A DNA stretch of 64,000 nt from Roseivivax sp. GX 12232 (GCF_021272185.1 NZ_JAJSEC010000001.1:124001-188000); one strand, 5' to 3'; positions 8,827 through 22,236 are shown, counted from the stretch's first letter. A program made the numbers and translations. The notes: a model not told the origin generated them from the letters alone.

Positions 8827-9249
8827 TCAGCGTTTTGGCGGCAGCGAATAGGTCAGATTCGCGCGGGCCACCGGCTCGGGCGTGCCTTCCGAGAACAGGA
8901 GCACGTCGCAGACCGACAGCGCCTTGCCGAGCTTCAGCACCCGGCATTCGGCCAGCACATCCGCGCCCGAGACCGGCTTGCGCATGAAATCGATCGAACA
9001 GTTGGTGGTGACCGCCAGCGCCTCGCGGCCGATGCGCGCCATGGTGGCCACATAGGCCGAGACATCCGCCAGACCGAACATCGCCGGGCCCGAGACCGTG
9101 CCGCCGGGGCGCAGGTGGCGGTCATCGGCGAAGAGCCGCATGACCAGAAGTTCCTCGTCGAGCCGGTCGATCCCGAACATGCCACGCACCTGCGGGAAGA
9201 CCTCGTCGAGGAAGGGCGCCATCTCCTCCTTCGATACCTTGATTGTCAT
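8827..9249 (-). CDS. PaaI-type thioesterase (hotdog fold)
   Basis: A 140-aa hotdog-fold protein. Seen: HLRPGGTVSGPAMFGLADVS, the PaaI-family 'N/Rp.G.vhGGa..aLaD' substrate motif, followed by ALAVTTNCSIDFMRKPVSGADVLAEC, the typical central strand pair. Members hydrolyse acyl-CoA thioesters. The ATG at 9249 has GGAGGGAG at a good distance. It is divergent from the enoyl-CoA hydratase gene with a 61-base gap, and the pairing suggests a shared acyl-CoA metabolic context. The substrate is unknown. Confidence 0.85.
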   Translation of the reverse strand: MTIKVSKEEMAPFLDEVFPQVRGMFGIDRLDEELLVMRLFADDRHLRPGGTVSGPAMFGLADVSAYVATMARIGREALAVTTNCSIDFMRKPVSGADVLAECRVLKLGKALSVCDVLLFSEGTPEPVARANLTYSLPPKR

Positions 9250-9310
9250 CGCCTGCTTTTCTCCCTCCTGCTCCGCCCGTAAGCTGCCGCGAGGGCAAGG
9301 GGAGGACAAG

Positions 9311-10099
9311 ATGCCGGTGCTGTTACGTGACGACAGAGAGGGCGTGGCGCACCTCACGCTCAACGCGCCCGAGCGGCTGAACCCGCTGTCGGACGCGATG
9401 ATCGCCGCGCTGAGTGAGGAGCTGGCGCGCATCGCCGAGGACCGCGACATCCGCGTGGTGGTGCTGCGCGGCGCGGGCCGGGCCTTCTGCGCGGGCCACG
9501 ACCTGAAAGAGATGACCGCCGCCCGCGCCGCGCCCGACGGCGGCGCCGCGGCCTTCAAGGATCTCTTCGACCGCTGCGCGGCGATGATGATGGCGGTGAC
9601 CGCCCTGCCCCAGCCGGTGATCGCCGAGGTCCAGGGCCTGGCCACCGCCGCCGGCTGCCAGCTCGTCGCGAGCTGCGACATGGCCGTGGCCGCCGAAAGC
9701 GCGCGCTTCGGGGTGAACGGGGTGAACATCGGGCTTTTCTGCTCGACGCCCATGGTGGCGCTGACCCGCAACGTCTCGCGCAAGCAGGCCTTCGAGATGC
9801 TGACCACCGGCGCCTTCATCGCGGCCCCGCGCGCCGAGGCGCTGGGGCTGGTGAACCGCGTGGTGCCCGACAACGCGCTGTCCGAGGCCACCGACGAACT
9901 GGCCCGGACCGTCGCCGCCAAGCTCGGCAGCGCGGTGCGCACCGGCAAGTCGGCCTTCTACCGCCAGCTCGAGATGCCGCTTTCGGAGGCCTATGCCTAT
10001 ACCGGCGCCGTCATGGTCGAGAACATGCTCGACCGCGACACCGAGGAAGGCATCCAGGCCTTCCTCGAAAAACGCGCGCCGGACTGGGCGCAGGAGTGA
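9311..10099 (+). CDS. enoyl-CoA hydratase/isomerase family protein
   Basis: A 262-aa crotonase-fold protein. The oxyanion-hole motifs are visible: [11 protein letters not shown] (first, around residue 60) and [17 protein letters not shown] (second, around residue 115). The catalytic Glu positions of classical hydratases are not clearly both present, so the reaction may be hydration, isomerisation or another crotonase reaction; it resembles the ECHDC3-like group. The start at 9311 is chosen for GGGGAGGACAAG just before the ATG. It is followed by trmFO 31 bases on. Confidence 0.88.
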   Translation: MPVLLRDDREGVAHLTLNAPERLNPLSDAMIAALSEELARIAEDRDIRVVVLRGAGRAFCAGHDLKEMTAARAAPDGGAAAFKDLFDRCAAMMMAVTALPQPVIAEVQGLATAAGCQLVASCDMAVAAESARFGVNGVNIGLFCSTPMVALTRNVSRKQAFEMLTTGAFIAAPRAEALGLVNRVVPDNALSEATDELARTVAAKLGSAVRTGKSAFYRQLEMPLSEAYAYTGAVMVENMLDRDTEEGIQAFLEKRAPDWAQE

Positions 10100-10130
10100 C
10101 AAAAGCCGCGGGATTTCCTATCTGCCACTC

Positions 10131-11492
10131 ATGACCGAGACATTGCATATCGTGGGCGGCGGCATGGCCGGCTCTGAAGCCGCATGGCAGGCCGCCAATC
10201 TGGGCGTTCGCGTGGTGATCCACGAGATGCGCCCCAAGGTGGGCACCTTCGCCCATAAGACCGGCAAGCTGGGCGAGATGGTCTGTTCCAACTCCTTCCG
10301 CTCGGACGATCACGAACAGAACGCCGTGGGGCTGCTTCATTGGGAGATGAAGGCCGCGGGCGGGCTGGTGATCTCGACCGCCTATGACCACCGGCTGCCC
10401 GCCGGCGGCGCGCTGGCGGTCGACCGGGAGCCCTTTTCCGAAGAGATCACCCGCGCGCTCAAGGCGCATCCCAACATCGAGGTGAGCTACGAGGAGGTCT
10501 CCGAGCTGCCCCAGGACGGCCAGTGGATCTTCGCCACCGGGCCGCTGACCTCGGACAGCCTGGGCCAGTCCATCGCGCGGGCGACCGGCACCGAGAGCCT
10601 CGCCTTCTTCGACGCCATCGCGCCGATCGTCTATGCCGACACGATCGACATGTCGCAGGCCTGGATGCAGTCGCGCTACGACAAGGGCGAGACCGAGGCG
10701 GAGCAGCGCGCCTATCTCAATTGCCCGATGACGCGCGAGCAATACGAGGCCTTCATCGACGCGCTGATCGCCGCCGACAAGACCGAGTTCCACGAGGGCG
10801 AGACCGCGGGCTACTTCGACGGCTGCCTGCCGATCGAGGTCATGGCCGAGCGCGGTCGCGAGACCCTGCGCCACGGGCCGATGAAGCCGGTGGGCCTGAC
10901 CAACCCGCACAAGCCGGACGAAAAGCCCTGGGCGGTGGTGCAGCTGCGCCGCGACAACGCGCTGGGGACGCTCTTCAACATCGTCGGCTTCCAGACCAAG
11001 ATGAAATACGGTGCCCAGAAAGAGGTGCTGCGGATGATCCCCGGCCTCGAGGAGGCGCGCTTTGCGCGGCTGGGCGGCATCCACCGCAACACCTTCCTGA
11101 ACTCGCCGACGCTGCTGGACGACCGGATGCGGCTCCGCGCCCAGCCCAACGTGCGGTTCGCCGGCCAGATCACCGGGGTCGAGGGCTACGTCGAATCCGC
11201 CGCCATGGGGCTTCTGGCCGGGCGCATGGCCGCGGCCGAGATCCTCGGCGAGGACCTCGCCACCGTGCCCCAGGACAGCGCCCATGGCGCGCTGGTGCAT
11301 CACATCACCGGCGGCGCCGAGGCCAAGACCTTCCAGCCGATGAACGTGAACTTCGGCCTCTTCCGCCCGCTCGAGGGTGTGAAGGGCGGGCGCCGGGGCC
11401 GGCGCGACCGCTACAAGGCCTATACCGACCGCGCCAAGGCCGCCTGGACCGACTGGCTCGGCCTGCAGGGCAGCGCCGCGGCGGCGGAGTGA
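10131..11492 (+). CDS. trmFO: methylenetetrahydrofolate-tRNA-(uracil-5-)-methyltransferase
   Basis: A 453-aa FAD-dependent enzyme that makes 5-methyluridine 54 in the T-loop of tRNAs using methylene-THF as the carbon donor and FADH2 as reductant. The FAD-binding [14 protein letters not shown] is at the N-terminus (about residues 9-22), followed by [11 protein letters not shown] with the functional cysteine. The central [20 protein letters not shown] and C-terminal [21 protein letters not shown] are TrmFO family signatures. Normal length. The gene is followed closely by a small membrane protein gene, 4 bases after its stop. Confidence 0.96.
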   Translation: MTETLHIVGGGMAGSEAAWQAANLGVRVVIHEMRPKVGTFAHKTGKLGEMVCSNSFRSDDHEQNAVGLLHWEMKAAGGLVISTAYDHRLPAGGALAVDREPFSEEITRALKAHPNIEVSYEEVSELPQDGQWIFATGPLTSDSLGQSIARATGTESLAFFDAIAPIVYADTIDMSQAWMQSRYDKGETEAEQRAYLNCPMTREQYEAFIDALIAADKTEFHEGETAGYFDGCLPIEVMAERGRETLRHGPMKPVGLTNPHKPDEKPWAVVQLRRDNALGTLFNIVGFQTKMKYGAQKEVLRMIPGLEEARFARLGGIHRNTFLNSPTLLDDRMRLRAQPNVRFAGQITGVEGYVESAAMGLLAGRMAAAEILGEDLATVPQDSAHGALVHHITGGAEAKTFQPMNVNFGLFRPLEGVKGGRRGRRDRYKAYTDRAKAAWTDWLGLQGSAAAAE

Positions 11493-11496
11493 GCCG

Positions 11497-11703
11497 ATGA
11501 ACTACGTTCTGGCCCTGCTCCTGCCGCCCTTGTCGATCCTGCTGACCGGGCGGATCTTCACGGCCATCGTGGTCTTCATCATCTGGATCCCGGCGATCCT
11601 CTTCTCGGGCGGGCTGACCCACCCGATGTTCATTTTGCTCGCCTGGATCCTGATCTACCAATCCGCAGAAGAGCGGCGCGCAAGCCGCCGAGGCGACGAC
11701 TGA
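11497..11703 (+). CDS. small membrane protein, Pmp3/YqaE-like
   Basis: A 68-aa protein with two hydrophobic segments (about residues 3-20 and 22-55) and the PPLSILLTG loop at residues 10-18. That loop resembles the LPPLAVFL region of the UPF0057 (Pmp3/YqaE) family of tiny membrane-potential/stress proteins. A charged tail (EERRASRRGDD) ends the protein. It starts 4 bases after trmFO and is followed 21 bases later by a methyltransferase gene, so it is translated from the same message. The family assignment is moderate. Confidence 0.7.
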   Translation: MNYVLALLLPPLSILLTGRIFTAIVVFIIWIPAILFSGGLTHPMFILLAWILIYQSAEERRASRRGDD

Positions 11704-11724
11704 CCCAACCGACAGGAGGCCCCC

Positions 11725-12333
11725 TTGAGCGAGAAAAGCTACCTCGACCGCGTCTATGAAGCCCAAAGCCAGGACGAGCGGCGGCAGATCTACGACGTCT
11801 GGGCCAAGGAATATGACGCCGATCTCGCGGGGGCCGATTACGCCACCCCCGGCCGCTGCGCCGCGGCGCTGGCCCGCTTCGCCCCCGACCCGGGCCAGCC
11901 GCTTCTGGACGTGGGCTGCGGCACCGGGCTCTCCGGCGCGGCCCTGCAGGAGGGCGGCTTCGCGCTCCTCGACGGGGTGGATGTCTCGGGCGGGATGCTC
12001 GACGTGGCCCGCGACAAGGGCCTCTACCGCAACCTCACCCGCATCGCCCCCGGCGCGCCCCTGCCCTCGGGCTACGGGCTCATGGCGGCGATCGGGGTGA
12101 TCGGCGCGGGCGCCGGCCCGATGTCGATCCTCGACCTGATGATCGAGGCGCTGGAGCCCGGCGGCCTGCTGGTCGCCTCCTTCAACGAGAAGACCCTGGC
12201 CGAACCCGAGGCCCAGGCGCATATCGACCGCGTCCGCGCCAGCGGCCTGGTCAAGGAGCACCTGGCCGAGATGGGCCCGCATGTGCGCTCGAAGAACCTG
12301 CAGGCGCTGGTCGTGGTGTTCGAGAAGGCGTGA
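11725..12333 (+). CDS. class I SAM-dependent methyltransferase
   Basis: A 202-aa methyltransferase with motif I LLDVGCGTGLSGAAL (around residues 60-74) and an acidic motif II (DGVDVSGGMLDVA). The start is a TTG at 11725, supported by AGGAGG ending 5 bases before it. No ATG in frame precedes the conserved core. The N-terminal Y-x-x-W-A-x-x-YD-x-D (VWAKEYDADL) is typical of small-molecule methyltransferases of the UbiE/Coq5-like group. The substrate cannot be read. It overlaps gluQ by 4 bases. Confidence 0.82.
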   Translation: MSEKSYLDRVYEAQSQDERRQIYDVWAKEYDADLAGADYATPGRCAAALARFAPDPGQPLLDVGCGTGLSGAALQEGGFALLDGVDVSGGMLDVARDKGLYRNLTRIAPGAPLPSGYGLMAAIGVIGAGAGPMSILDLMIEALEPGGLLVASFNEKTLAEPEAQAHIDRVRASGLVKEHLAEMGPHVRSKNLQALVVVFEKA

Positions 12334-13196
12334 TCACGCGCTTCGCCCCGTCGCCCACCGGCCCGCTGCACCTGGGCCATGCCTATTCCGCGCTCCTGGC
12401 CTGGGAGAGGGCCCGGGCCGCGGGCGGGCGGTTCCTGTTGCGCATCGAGGACATCGACCAGGGCCGCGCCCGCGCCCATTGGGAGACGCAGATCTACGAG
12501 GATCTGCGCTGGCTCGGGCTCGACTGGGAGGTGCCGGTGCTGCGCCAGTCAGAGAACCTGCCCGCCTATCGCGCGGCGCTCGCAGCGCTCTGGGCGCGCG
12601 GGCTTCTCTACCCCTGCCGCTGCCGACGGCGCGACATCCTCGAGGCCGCCTCGGCCCCGCAGGAGGGCGGCGCGCCGCTGACCGGGCCGGACGGCATCCT
12701 CTACCCCGGCACCTGCCGCGACCGGCCCGGCGCGCGCCAGGGCCCGCTGCCCCAGGACGTGGCGCTGCGTCTCGACATGGCGCGGGCGTTGGAGGCGCTG
12801 GGGGAGACACCGCTTGCCTTCACCGAGACCGGCGCCGGGCCCGACGGCGCGCAGGGGGAGATCGCGCTCTCGCCGCGCCAGCTCATCGAGACCGTCGGCG
12901 ACGTGGTGCTCTCGCGCCGCGAGATGGGCACCTCCTATCACCTGGCCGTGGTCATCGACGATGCGGCCCAGGGCGTGAGCGAGGTCACCCGCGGGCGCGA
13001 TCTCTTCGAGGCGACGGCCATCCACGTGGTCCTTCAGCGCCTCCTGGACCTGCCGAGCCCGCGCTACCACCATCACCGGCTGATCCGCGACGAGGACGGG
13101 CGGCGGCTCGCCAAGCGCGACGACGCCCGCGCCATCGCCGCCTACCGCGCCGAGGGGGTCAGCCCCGCGGAGCTGCGCGACATGGTCGGCTTATGA
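12330..13196 (+). CDS. gluQ: glutamyl-queuosine tRNA(Asp) synthetase
   Basis: A 288-aa truncated class I glutamyl-tRNA synthetase paralogue lacking the anticodon-binding half. It charges glutamate onto queuosine 34 of tRNA-Asp. The HIGH equivalent is HLGH at residues 14-17. The KMSKS equivalent is RRLAKRDD near residue 255. The zinc-binding cysteines are in LYPCRCRRRD and TCRD (around residues 95-130). The start is a GTG that overlaps the preceding stop in GTGA; the conserved ITRFAPSPTGPLHLGH begins right there, so no other start is possible. The 3' end overlaps the convergent hisI by 6 bases. Confidence 0.95.
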   Translation: MITRFAPSPTGPLHLGHAYSALLAWERARAAGGRFLLRIEDIDQGRARAHWETQIYEDLRWLGLDWEVPVLRQSENLPAYRAALAALWARGLLYPCRCRRRDILEAASAPQEGGAPLTGPDGILYPGTCRDRPGARQGPLPQDVALRLDMARALEALGETPLAFTETGAGPDGAQGEIALSPRQLIETVGDVVLSRREMGTSYHLAVVIDDAAQGVSEVTRGRDLFEATAIHVVLQRLLDLPSPRYHHHRLIRDEDGRRLAKRDDARAIAAYRAEGVSPAELRDMVGL

Positions 13197-13553
13197 GCCC
13201 TCGGGGCTGAGGATCTCCACCGGCGCACCCTCGCGGATCGCGGTGTAGAAGCAGGACCGCCGCCCGGTGTGACAGGCCGGCCCGGTCTGGTTCACGCGCA
13301 CCAGCAGGCAGTCGCTGTCGCAATCGACGCGCATCTCGACCAGCTCCTGCACGTGGCCCGAGGTCTCGCCCTTGACCCAGAAGCTCTGGCGCGAGCGCGA
13401 CCAATAGGTCACGCGGCCGGTCTCGAGCGTCCGCGCCACCGCCTCGGCGTTCATCCAGGCCAGCATGAGCACCTCGTCGCTCTGATGATCCTGGGCGATC
13501 ACCGGCAGGAGGCCGCGGGCATCATAGACCAAGGTCGCGGGATCGAAGGACAT
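13191..13553 (-). CDS. hisI: phosphoribosyl-AMP cyclohydrolase
   Basis: A 120-aa single-domain HisI (not fused to HisE). It opens the purine ring of phosphoribosyl-AMP in histidine biosynthesis, using zinc. The metal-binding set is intact: VDCDSDCLLV and GPACHTGRRSCFY carry the conserved cysteines and the CHTGxxxCFY motif. WSRSRQSFWVKGETSG is the second family signature. The gene is convergent with gluQ, overlapping 6 bases, and divergent from the IscU-like gene. Confidence 0.96.
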   Translation of the reverse strand: MSFDPATLVYDARGLLPVIAQDHQSDEVLMLAWMNAEAVARTLETGRVTYWSRSRQSFWVKGETSGHVQELVEMRVDCDSDCLLVRVNQTGPACHTGRRSCFYTAIREGAPVEILSPEGS

Positions 13554-13621
13554 CGGCAGAAACCTTTTTGCACTCGGGGGACGAGCCCCTATCTATGGGG
13601 ACAGGCGAAAAAGGGAAACCC

Positions 13622-14074
13622 ATGTCGGCCGAACAGGACCTCATCAAGCTTTACTCCGACCGCATCCTGGCGCTGGCCGCGGAGATTCCGCGCACCGCGC
13701 GGCTCGCGGCGCCGGAGGCCACGGTCAAGAAGCGCTCGCCGCTCTGCGGCTCGACCGTCACGGTGGACATCGTGATGCGCGACGGGCGGGTGGCCGACTA
13801 CGGGCAGGACGTGAAGGCCTGCGCCCTGGGCCAGGCCGCCGCCTCGGTCGTGGGCGGCGCGATCATCGGCCAGGACGCGGGCCAGATCACCGCGGCGCGC
13901 GACGCGCTGAGGGCCATGCTGAAGGAAGACGGCCCGACCCCGCCCGCGCCTTTCGACGGGCTCGAGGTGCTGCGCCCGGCGGCGGCCTACAAGAACCGCC
14001 ACGCCTCGATCCTTCTGGCGCTCGACGCGGCCTCGGAGGCCGCAAGCGAGGCCGAGGCGCATCAGTCGGCCTGA
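13622..14074 (+). CDS. iron-sulfur cluster scaffold-like protein (IscU/NifU N-terminal family), third cysteine missing
   Basis: A 150-aa protein of the IscU/NifU-N/SufU family. Two of the three cluster-ligand cysteines are present: Cys42 in SPLCGSTV and Cys67 in VKACALGQA. At the usual third-cysteine site the sequence is NRHASILLALDA (residues 125-136), with Ala128 in place of Cys. A standard scaffold needs all three, so this may be a specialised or degenerate member, perhaps a carrier or an oxygen-tolerant variant. It starts 68 bases from the divergent hisI start and ends at an intrinsic terminator. The family call is firm; function as a scaffold is doubtful. Confidence 0.82.
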   Translation: MSAEQDLIKLYSDRILALAAEIPRTARLAAPEATVKKRSPLCGSTVTVDIVMRDGRVADYGQDVKACALGQAAASVVGGAIIGQDAGQITAARDALRAMLKEDGPTPPAPFDGLEVLRPAAAYKNRHASILLALDAASEAASEAEAHQSA

Positions 14075-14113
14075 GGGGCCCGCGGGTTCTTCAAATTTGA
14101 ATGACTTAAAGAG

Positions 14114-14137
14114 CGGTGCGCGCGGCGCGCCGTTTTT
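14114..14137 (+). terminator. intrinsic terminator of the IscU-like gene
   Basis: CGGTGCGC / GCGCGCCG form an 8-bp stem with a 3-base loop, followed directly by five T residues, 39 bases after the stop codon. Confidence 0.85.
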
Positions 14138-14417
14138 CATGCGCGTCTCACCCCCCGCGTTCCGCAGCCAGTTTCACCCGGCTGACGACAGGCGGCGGGC
14201 TGACCAAAAGCGCGCCGCGCCCCTACCCTAAGCCCCCGCCCCCAAAAGAAAAAGCCGCCATGCGTTCGGGGCGCATGGCGGCAAGTGGCGTGTCTTGCGG
14301 GTTTCCGGGGACGCGAGGGGCGCGCGCGACGGGACAGTCGGTCAGGCGCCGCATCGGGACAGTCGATGCTGGGGACGGCGTCCGGCACAAGCTACGCAGG
14401 CAGAAAGGCGGTGCGGG
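14138..14417. other. intergenic stretch, no gene seen
   Basis: This stretch lies between the terminator and the stop codon of the 36-codon peptide gene. It includes a run of CCCCCGCCCCCAAAAGAAAAAG near 14230-14252, the reverse of a U-rich tail, and might end the minus-strand peptide transcript. No reading frame here has a ribosome-binding site and family similarity. Confidence 0.4.
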
Positions 14418-14528
14418 TCAGATATGCAGCCCCGCGATCAGAAGGACGATCAGCGACATGACCCCCAGGGCATCGGTCCAGAGCGTGTCCTGCGAACGGC
14501 GAAGCGTGGTGCGGATCTGGTCGAGCAT
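14418..14528 (-). CDS. 36-aa single-pass membrane peptide behind a LexA-type box (candidate SOS-induced peptide)
   Basis: A very short gene that I read by hand from ATG 14528 to TGA 14418. The N-terminal half is charged and amphipathic (MLDQIRTTLRRSQDT), and the C-terminal half is a hydrophobic helix (ALGVMSLIVLLIAGLH, about residues 20-35). The ribosome-binding site is ideal: TAGGAGG six bases before the ATG. A perfect GTTC-N7-GTTC SOS box lies about 58 bases upstream on the same strand. It follows recG on the same strand, separated by 147 bases containing that box. Small size, one membrane helix and LexA control match the layout of the Caulobacter division inhibitor SidA (29 aa). There is no sequence proof of homology, and the function is inference. 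Confidence 0.75.
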   Translation of the reverse strand: MLDQIRTTLRRSQDTLWTDALGVMSLIVLLIAGLHI

Positions 14529-14585
14529 GAGGTCCTCCTAACCTTGTGTTAGTACTTTGTTCTCATGTTTGGGGGTGTGAGTCCA

Positions 14586-14600
14586 GAACTTTATGAGAAC
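14586..14600 (-). promoter_or_regulatory. LexA (SOS) box, GTTC-N7-GTTC
   Basis: On the minus strand this reads GTTCTCATAAAGTTC, an exact fit to the alphaproteobacterial/Rhodobacter LexA consensus GTTC-N7-GTTC. A further GTTC lies 6 bases beyond it (14607-14610). An 11-base inverted repeat (TTTGTTCTCAT / ATGAGAACAAA) spans about 14568-14603. The only gene downstream on this strand is the 36-codon peptide. Confidence 0.8.
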
Positions 14601-14675
14601 AAACCAGAACAAAAGGGGACAAGGCACCGGAACAGATGAAGAAATTGCCGTTGCACCCGGGCGCGTGGTCAGGCC

Positions 14676-19465
<4,790 letters not shown>

Positions 19466-20179
19466 TCAGGCGCGGGCGGCGAGCGGGGCGGCTTCCTCCT
19501 CGGGCACCGGGTCGCGCAGCACGTAGCCGCGGCCCCAGACCGTCTCGATGCAGGAGGGCTCGCCCGTCGCCTCGGCCAGCTTCTTGCGCAGCTTGCAGAT
19601 GAAGACGTCGATGATCTTCAACTCGGGCTCGTCCATGCCGCCGTAGAGGTGATTGAGGAACATCTCCTTGGTCAGGGTCGTGCCCTTGCGCAGGCTCAGA
19701 AGCTCGAGCATCTGGTATTCCTTGCCGGTCAGATGCACCTGACGCCCCTCGACCGAGACGGTCTTGGCGTCGAGGTTCACCGCGATGCGGCCGGTCAGGA
19801 TGGTCGACTGGGAATGGCCCTTCGAGCGGCGAATGATCGCATGGATTCGCGCCACCAGTTCCTCGCGGTGGAAGGGTTTGCAGAGGTAGTCGTCCGCCCC
19901 GAAGCCGAAGGATTTCAGCTTGCTCTCGGTGTTGCTGTCGCCCGAGAGGATCAGGATCGGCGTCGAGACCCGGGCCGTGCGCAGCTGGCGCAGCACGTCG
20001 TGGCCGGTCATGTCGGGCAGATTGATGTCCAGAAGGATTAGGTCGTAGTCGTAGAGCTTCGCCAGGTCGATGCCTTCCTCCCCGAGGTTGGTGGCATAGA
20101 CGTTGAGGTTGGCATGGGTGAGCATCATCTCGATGCTCTTCAGGGTCGTGGGGTCATCTTCGACAAGCAGCACACGCAT
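19466..20179 (-). CDS. ctrA: cell cycle response regulator CtrA
   Basis: A 237-aa OmpR-type response regulator. The receiver domain has the acidic pair Asp8/Asp9, phosphoacceptor Asp51 ([10 protein letters not shown]) and Lys in [10 protein letters not shown]. The winged-helix DNA-binding domain (about 125-225) ends in [12 protein letters not shown]. The sequence [20 protein letters not shown] and SDSN-like [20 protein letters not shown] are near-identical to CtrA of other alphaproteobacteria. CtrA binds TTAA-N7-TTAA. In Rhodobacterales it is chiefly a motility, gene-transfer-agent and signalling regulator acting downstream of CckA-ChpT. Two perfect CtrA boxes occur in this window at flagellar promoters. 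Its inhibitor gene sciP lies just upstream. Confidence 0.98.
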   Translation of the reverse strand: MRVLLVEDDPTTLKSIEMMLTHANLNVYATNLGEEGIDLAKLYDYDLILLDINLPDMTGHDVLRQLRTARVSTPILILSGDSNTESKLKSFGFGADDYLCKPFHREELVARIHAIIRRSKGHSQSTILTGRIAVNLDAKTVSVEGRQVHLTGKEYQMLELLSLRKGTTLTKEMFLNHLYGGMDEPELKIIDVFICKLRKKLAEATGEPSCIETVWGRGYVLRDPVPEEEAAPLAARA

Positions 20180-20229
20180 GAGGAGTCTCCGTCCACATTC
20201 AGGTCACCTCATGGTGTCGCTGAAAAACA

Positions 20230-20244
20230 TTAACCGGACCTGAA
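20230..20244 (-). promoter_or_regulatory. degenerate CtrA box upstream of ctrA
   Basis: The plus strand reads TTAA-CCGGACC-TGAA, one mismatch from TTAA-N7-TTAA, 51-65 bases upstream of the ctrA start. The position fits the autoregulation known in other alphaproteobacteria; a single half site is perfect. Confidence 0.5.
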
Positions 20245-20284
20245 CGTATCTGAAATTCCACAAATTGCAACCATTAGTTGTATT

Positions 20285-20563
20285 TTATACCTGCTTTCGC
20301 TTCTGCAGGCAGGTGGTCTTCAATCCTTCCTTGCCCCAGGTCTTCACCGCGACCATCCATTCGCCCAGCTCGTCCTCGGAGAGCTTGTACGTCTCGATCG
20401 CCTGGGCGGCGGTCAGAAGCCCGTAGCGCACCGCCTTGACGACCGCGAGCTTGCGCGAGGCGACCCAGCGCACGGTTTCCGGCGGCGGCAGATCCGCCCG
20501 GGTCATGGTGCTTCCATCCGGCAGCCGCACCGCGCGCGGCCCTTCGACTTTTTTCAGATACAT
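20285..20563 (-). CDS. sciP: CtrA inhibitor SciP (DUF1153)
   Basis: A 92-aa DUF1153 protein. In Caulobacter, SciP binds CtrA and blocks its recruitment of RNA polymerase. The family core is visible: VRLPDGSTMTRADLPPPETV, then RWVASRKLAVVKAVRYGLLT, AQAIETYKLSEDELGEW (a helix-turn-helix), and a basic tail CLQKRKQ. The start MYLKKVEG at 20563 is preferred to an upstream in-frame start because the family begins here. It is next to ctrA on the same strand, as in Caulobacter. A 105-base gap separates them. Confidence 0.92.
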   Translation of the reverse strand: MYLKKVEGPRAVRLPDGSTMTRADLPPPETVRWVASRKLAVVKAVRYGLLTAAQAIETYKLSEDELGEWMVAVKTWGKEGLKTTCLQKRKQV

Positions 20564-20724
20564 CGCCCGCTCCGTTAAAGGCGCCCGCAAAGGCGCGCGT
20601 GGCAGGGGCGAGACTGCGCAAGCGCGTTTAACGGGCGGTGAAACGGCCCCTTGAGAATGCGTCGGATTTTCCTATATTCCGCCGGTCCCGGTGCGCGGCA
20701 CTATGCAGAACGTTGGGAACGCCC

Positions 20725-21867
20725 ATGCCCCTCGATACGACCAAGCTCAACTCGCTCGGCTTCGCCAAGCCCCCCGCGGAAACCCGCGTCGTCGTCGCCA
20801 TGTCCGGCGGCGTCGACAGTTCGGTGGTGGCCGCCAAACTCGCGGAGGAAGGCTACGACGTGGTCGGCGTGACGCTGCAGCTCTACGACCACGGCGCGGC
20901 GCTGGCCAAGAAGGGCGCCTGCTGCGCCGGCATCGACATCCACGATGCCCGCCGCGTGGCCGAGGAGATGGGCTTCCCGCATTACGTCCTCGACTACGAG
21001 AACATCTTCCGCGACGCGGTGATCGACGAGTTCGCCGACAGCTACCTGGGCGGCGCGACGCCGGTGCCATGCATCCGCTGCAACGAGCGGGTGAAGTTCA
21101 AGGACCTGCTCGAGACCGCCAAGGACCTCGATGCCGACTGCATGGCCACGGGCCATTACATCCAGCGCAAGATGGGCGACCAGGGCCCCGAGCTGCACAG
21201 CGCCGCGGATGCCAACCGCGACCAGAGCTACTTCCTGTTCTCGACCACGCCGGAGCAGCTCGATTACCTGCGCTTCCCGCTGGGGCACCTGCCCTCGAAA
21301 GAGGCGACCCGGGAGCTGGCGCAGAAATACGGGCTAACCGTGGCCGACAAGCCCGACAGCCAGGACATCTGCTTCGTGCCGGACGGCAATTACGCCAGCG
21401 TCATCGAGAAGCTGCGCCCCGGCGCGGCCGAGCCCGGCGAGATCGTGCATGCCGACGGGCGGGTGCTCGGCGAGCACCGCGGCGTGATCCATTACACCAT
21501 CGGCCAGCGCCGGGGCTTGGGGATCGGCGGGCTCGACGAGCCGCTCTACGTGGTGAAGCTCGACGTGGAGAACCAGCGCGTGGTGGTCGGCCCGAAGGAG
21601 ATGCTGGCGACCCGCACCGTGCCGGTGCGCGAGATCAACTGGCTGGGCGATGCGCCCTTTACGAGCCAGGCGGAATGGCATGTCTCGGTCAAGGTGCGCT
21701 CCACCCGGCCGCCGCGCGAGGCGGTGATCCGGCCGATCTCGGAGACCGAGGCGGAGGTCGAGCTGCTGACCCCCGAGGAGGGTGTGTCGCCCGGCCAGGC
21801 CTGCGTGTTCTACCAGACCGGGGACAGCCGCATTCTGGGCGGCGGCTGGATCTGGCGGGGGTATTGA
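20725..21867 (+). CDS. mnmA: tRNA-specific 2-thiouridylase
   Basis: A 380-aa enzyme that inserts sulfur at position 2 of the wobble uridine of tRNA-Lys, -Glu and -Gln. The ATP-pyrophosphatase P-loop SGGVDSS is at residues 27-33. The first catalytic cysteine is in [13 protein letters not shown] and the second in GQACVFYQ near the C-terminus. GHYIQRK and [12 protein letters not shown] are also family signatures. ATG 20725 gives the usual length; the frame is open upstream but without similarity. It is divergent from sciP. Confidence 0.96.
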   Translation: MPLDTTKLNSLGFAKPPAETRVVVAMSGGVDSSVVAAKLAEEGYDVVGVTLQLYDHGAALAKKGACCAGIDIHDARRVAEEMGFPHYVLDYENIFRDAVIDEFADSYLGGATPVPCIRCNERVKFKDLLETAKDLDADCMATGHYIQRKMGDQGPELHSAADANRDQSYFLFSTTPEQLDYLRFPLGHLPSKEATRELAQKYGLTVADKPDSQDICFVPDGNYASVIEKLRPGAAEPGEIVHADGRVLGEHRGVIHYTIGQRRGLGIGGLDEPLYVVKLDVENQRVVVGPKEMLATRTVPVREINWLGDAPFTSQAEWHVSVKVRSTRPPREAVIRPISETEAEVELLTPEEGVSPGQACVFYQTGDSRILGGGWIWRGY

Positions 21868-21945
21868 GGCGGGGGGCTTGGTGCGTTGCGCTGTGTGTCG
21901 ATTGACCTCGGGCAATCCGCCTGACTAGGAGCGCCTGCGCCTCAC

Positions 21946-22124
21946 CCCCGCGCCCTCTTGCGCCCAAATAGCACCGAAGGTGCCGGGCGCGCGCCGGACC
22001 GGCCCGATGGGCCGGCGCTCCTTGGGATGGCGCACGTAGCTCGCCTTTAGTCCTGACCTTGCTGGGATAAAGTGCTCAGCTCGGAGCTAAGCAGCGCCGG
22101 CCCCCGGTCCGGCGCGCGCCCTCT
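21946..22124 (+). repeat. dispersed intergenic repeat, copy A
   Basis: About 175 bases, one of four copies. Landmarks in order: CGCGCCCTCTTGCGCCC, a small hairpin GCACCGAAGGTGC, the left palindromic end GGGCGCGCGCCGGACCGG, the core TCCTGACCTTGCTGGGATAA, and the right end CCGGTCCGGCGCGCGCCC, which is the reverse complement of the left end. It sits between convergent mnmA and mraY. Confidence 0.85.
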
Positions 22125-22205
22125 GCTTCATCGTGGGTCTCGGGTGGGGGCGGTGTTGGCTGCGCCGGTGCGCCAAAGATCGCCACAAGCGGACAGGAAA
22201 AAGCC

Positions 22206-22236
22206 CCGCCTGAACCCGGGCGGGGCTGTTCTTTGG
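22206..22236 (-). terminator. intrinsic terminator at the end of the mraZ-mraY cluster
   Basis: A GCCCCGCC/GGCGGGGC hairpin (loop TGAACCCG region) is followed on the minus strand by five T residues (AAAAA on the plus strand at 22199-22203). It lies about 150 bases after the mraY stop. The plus-strand side ends in TGTTCTTT, so it may work both ways. Confidence 0.75.
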
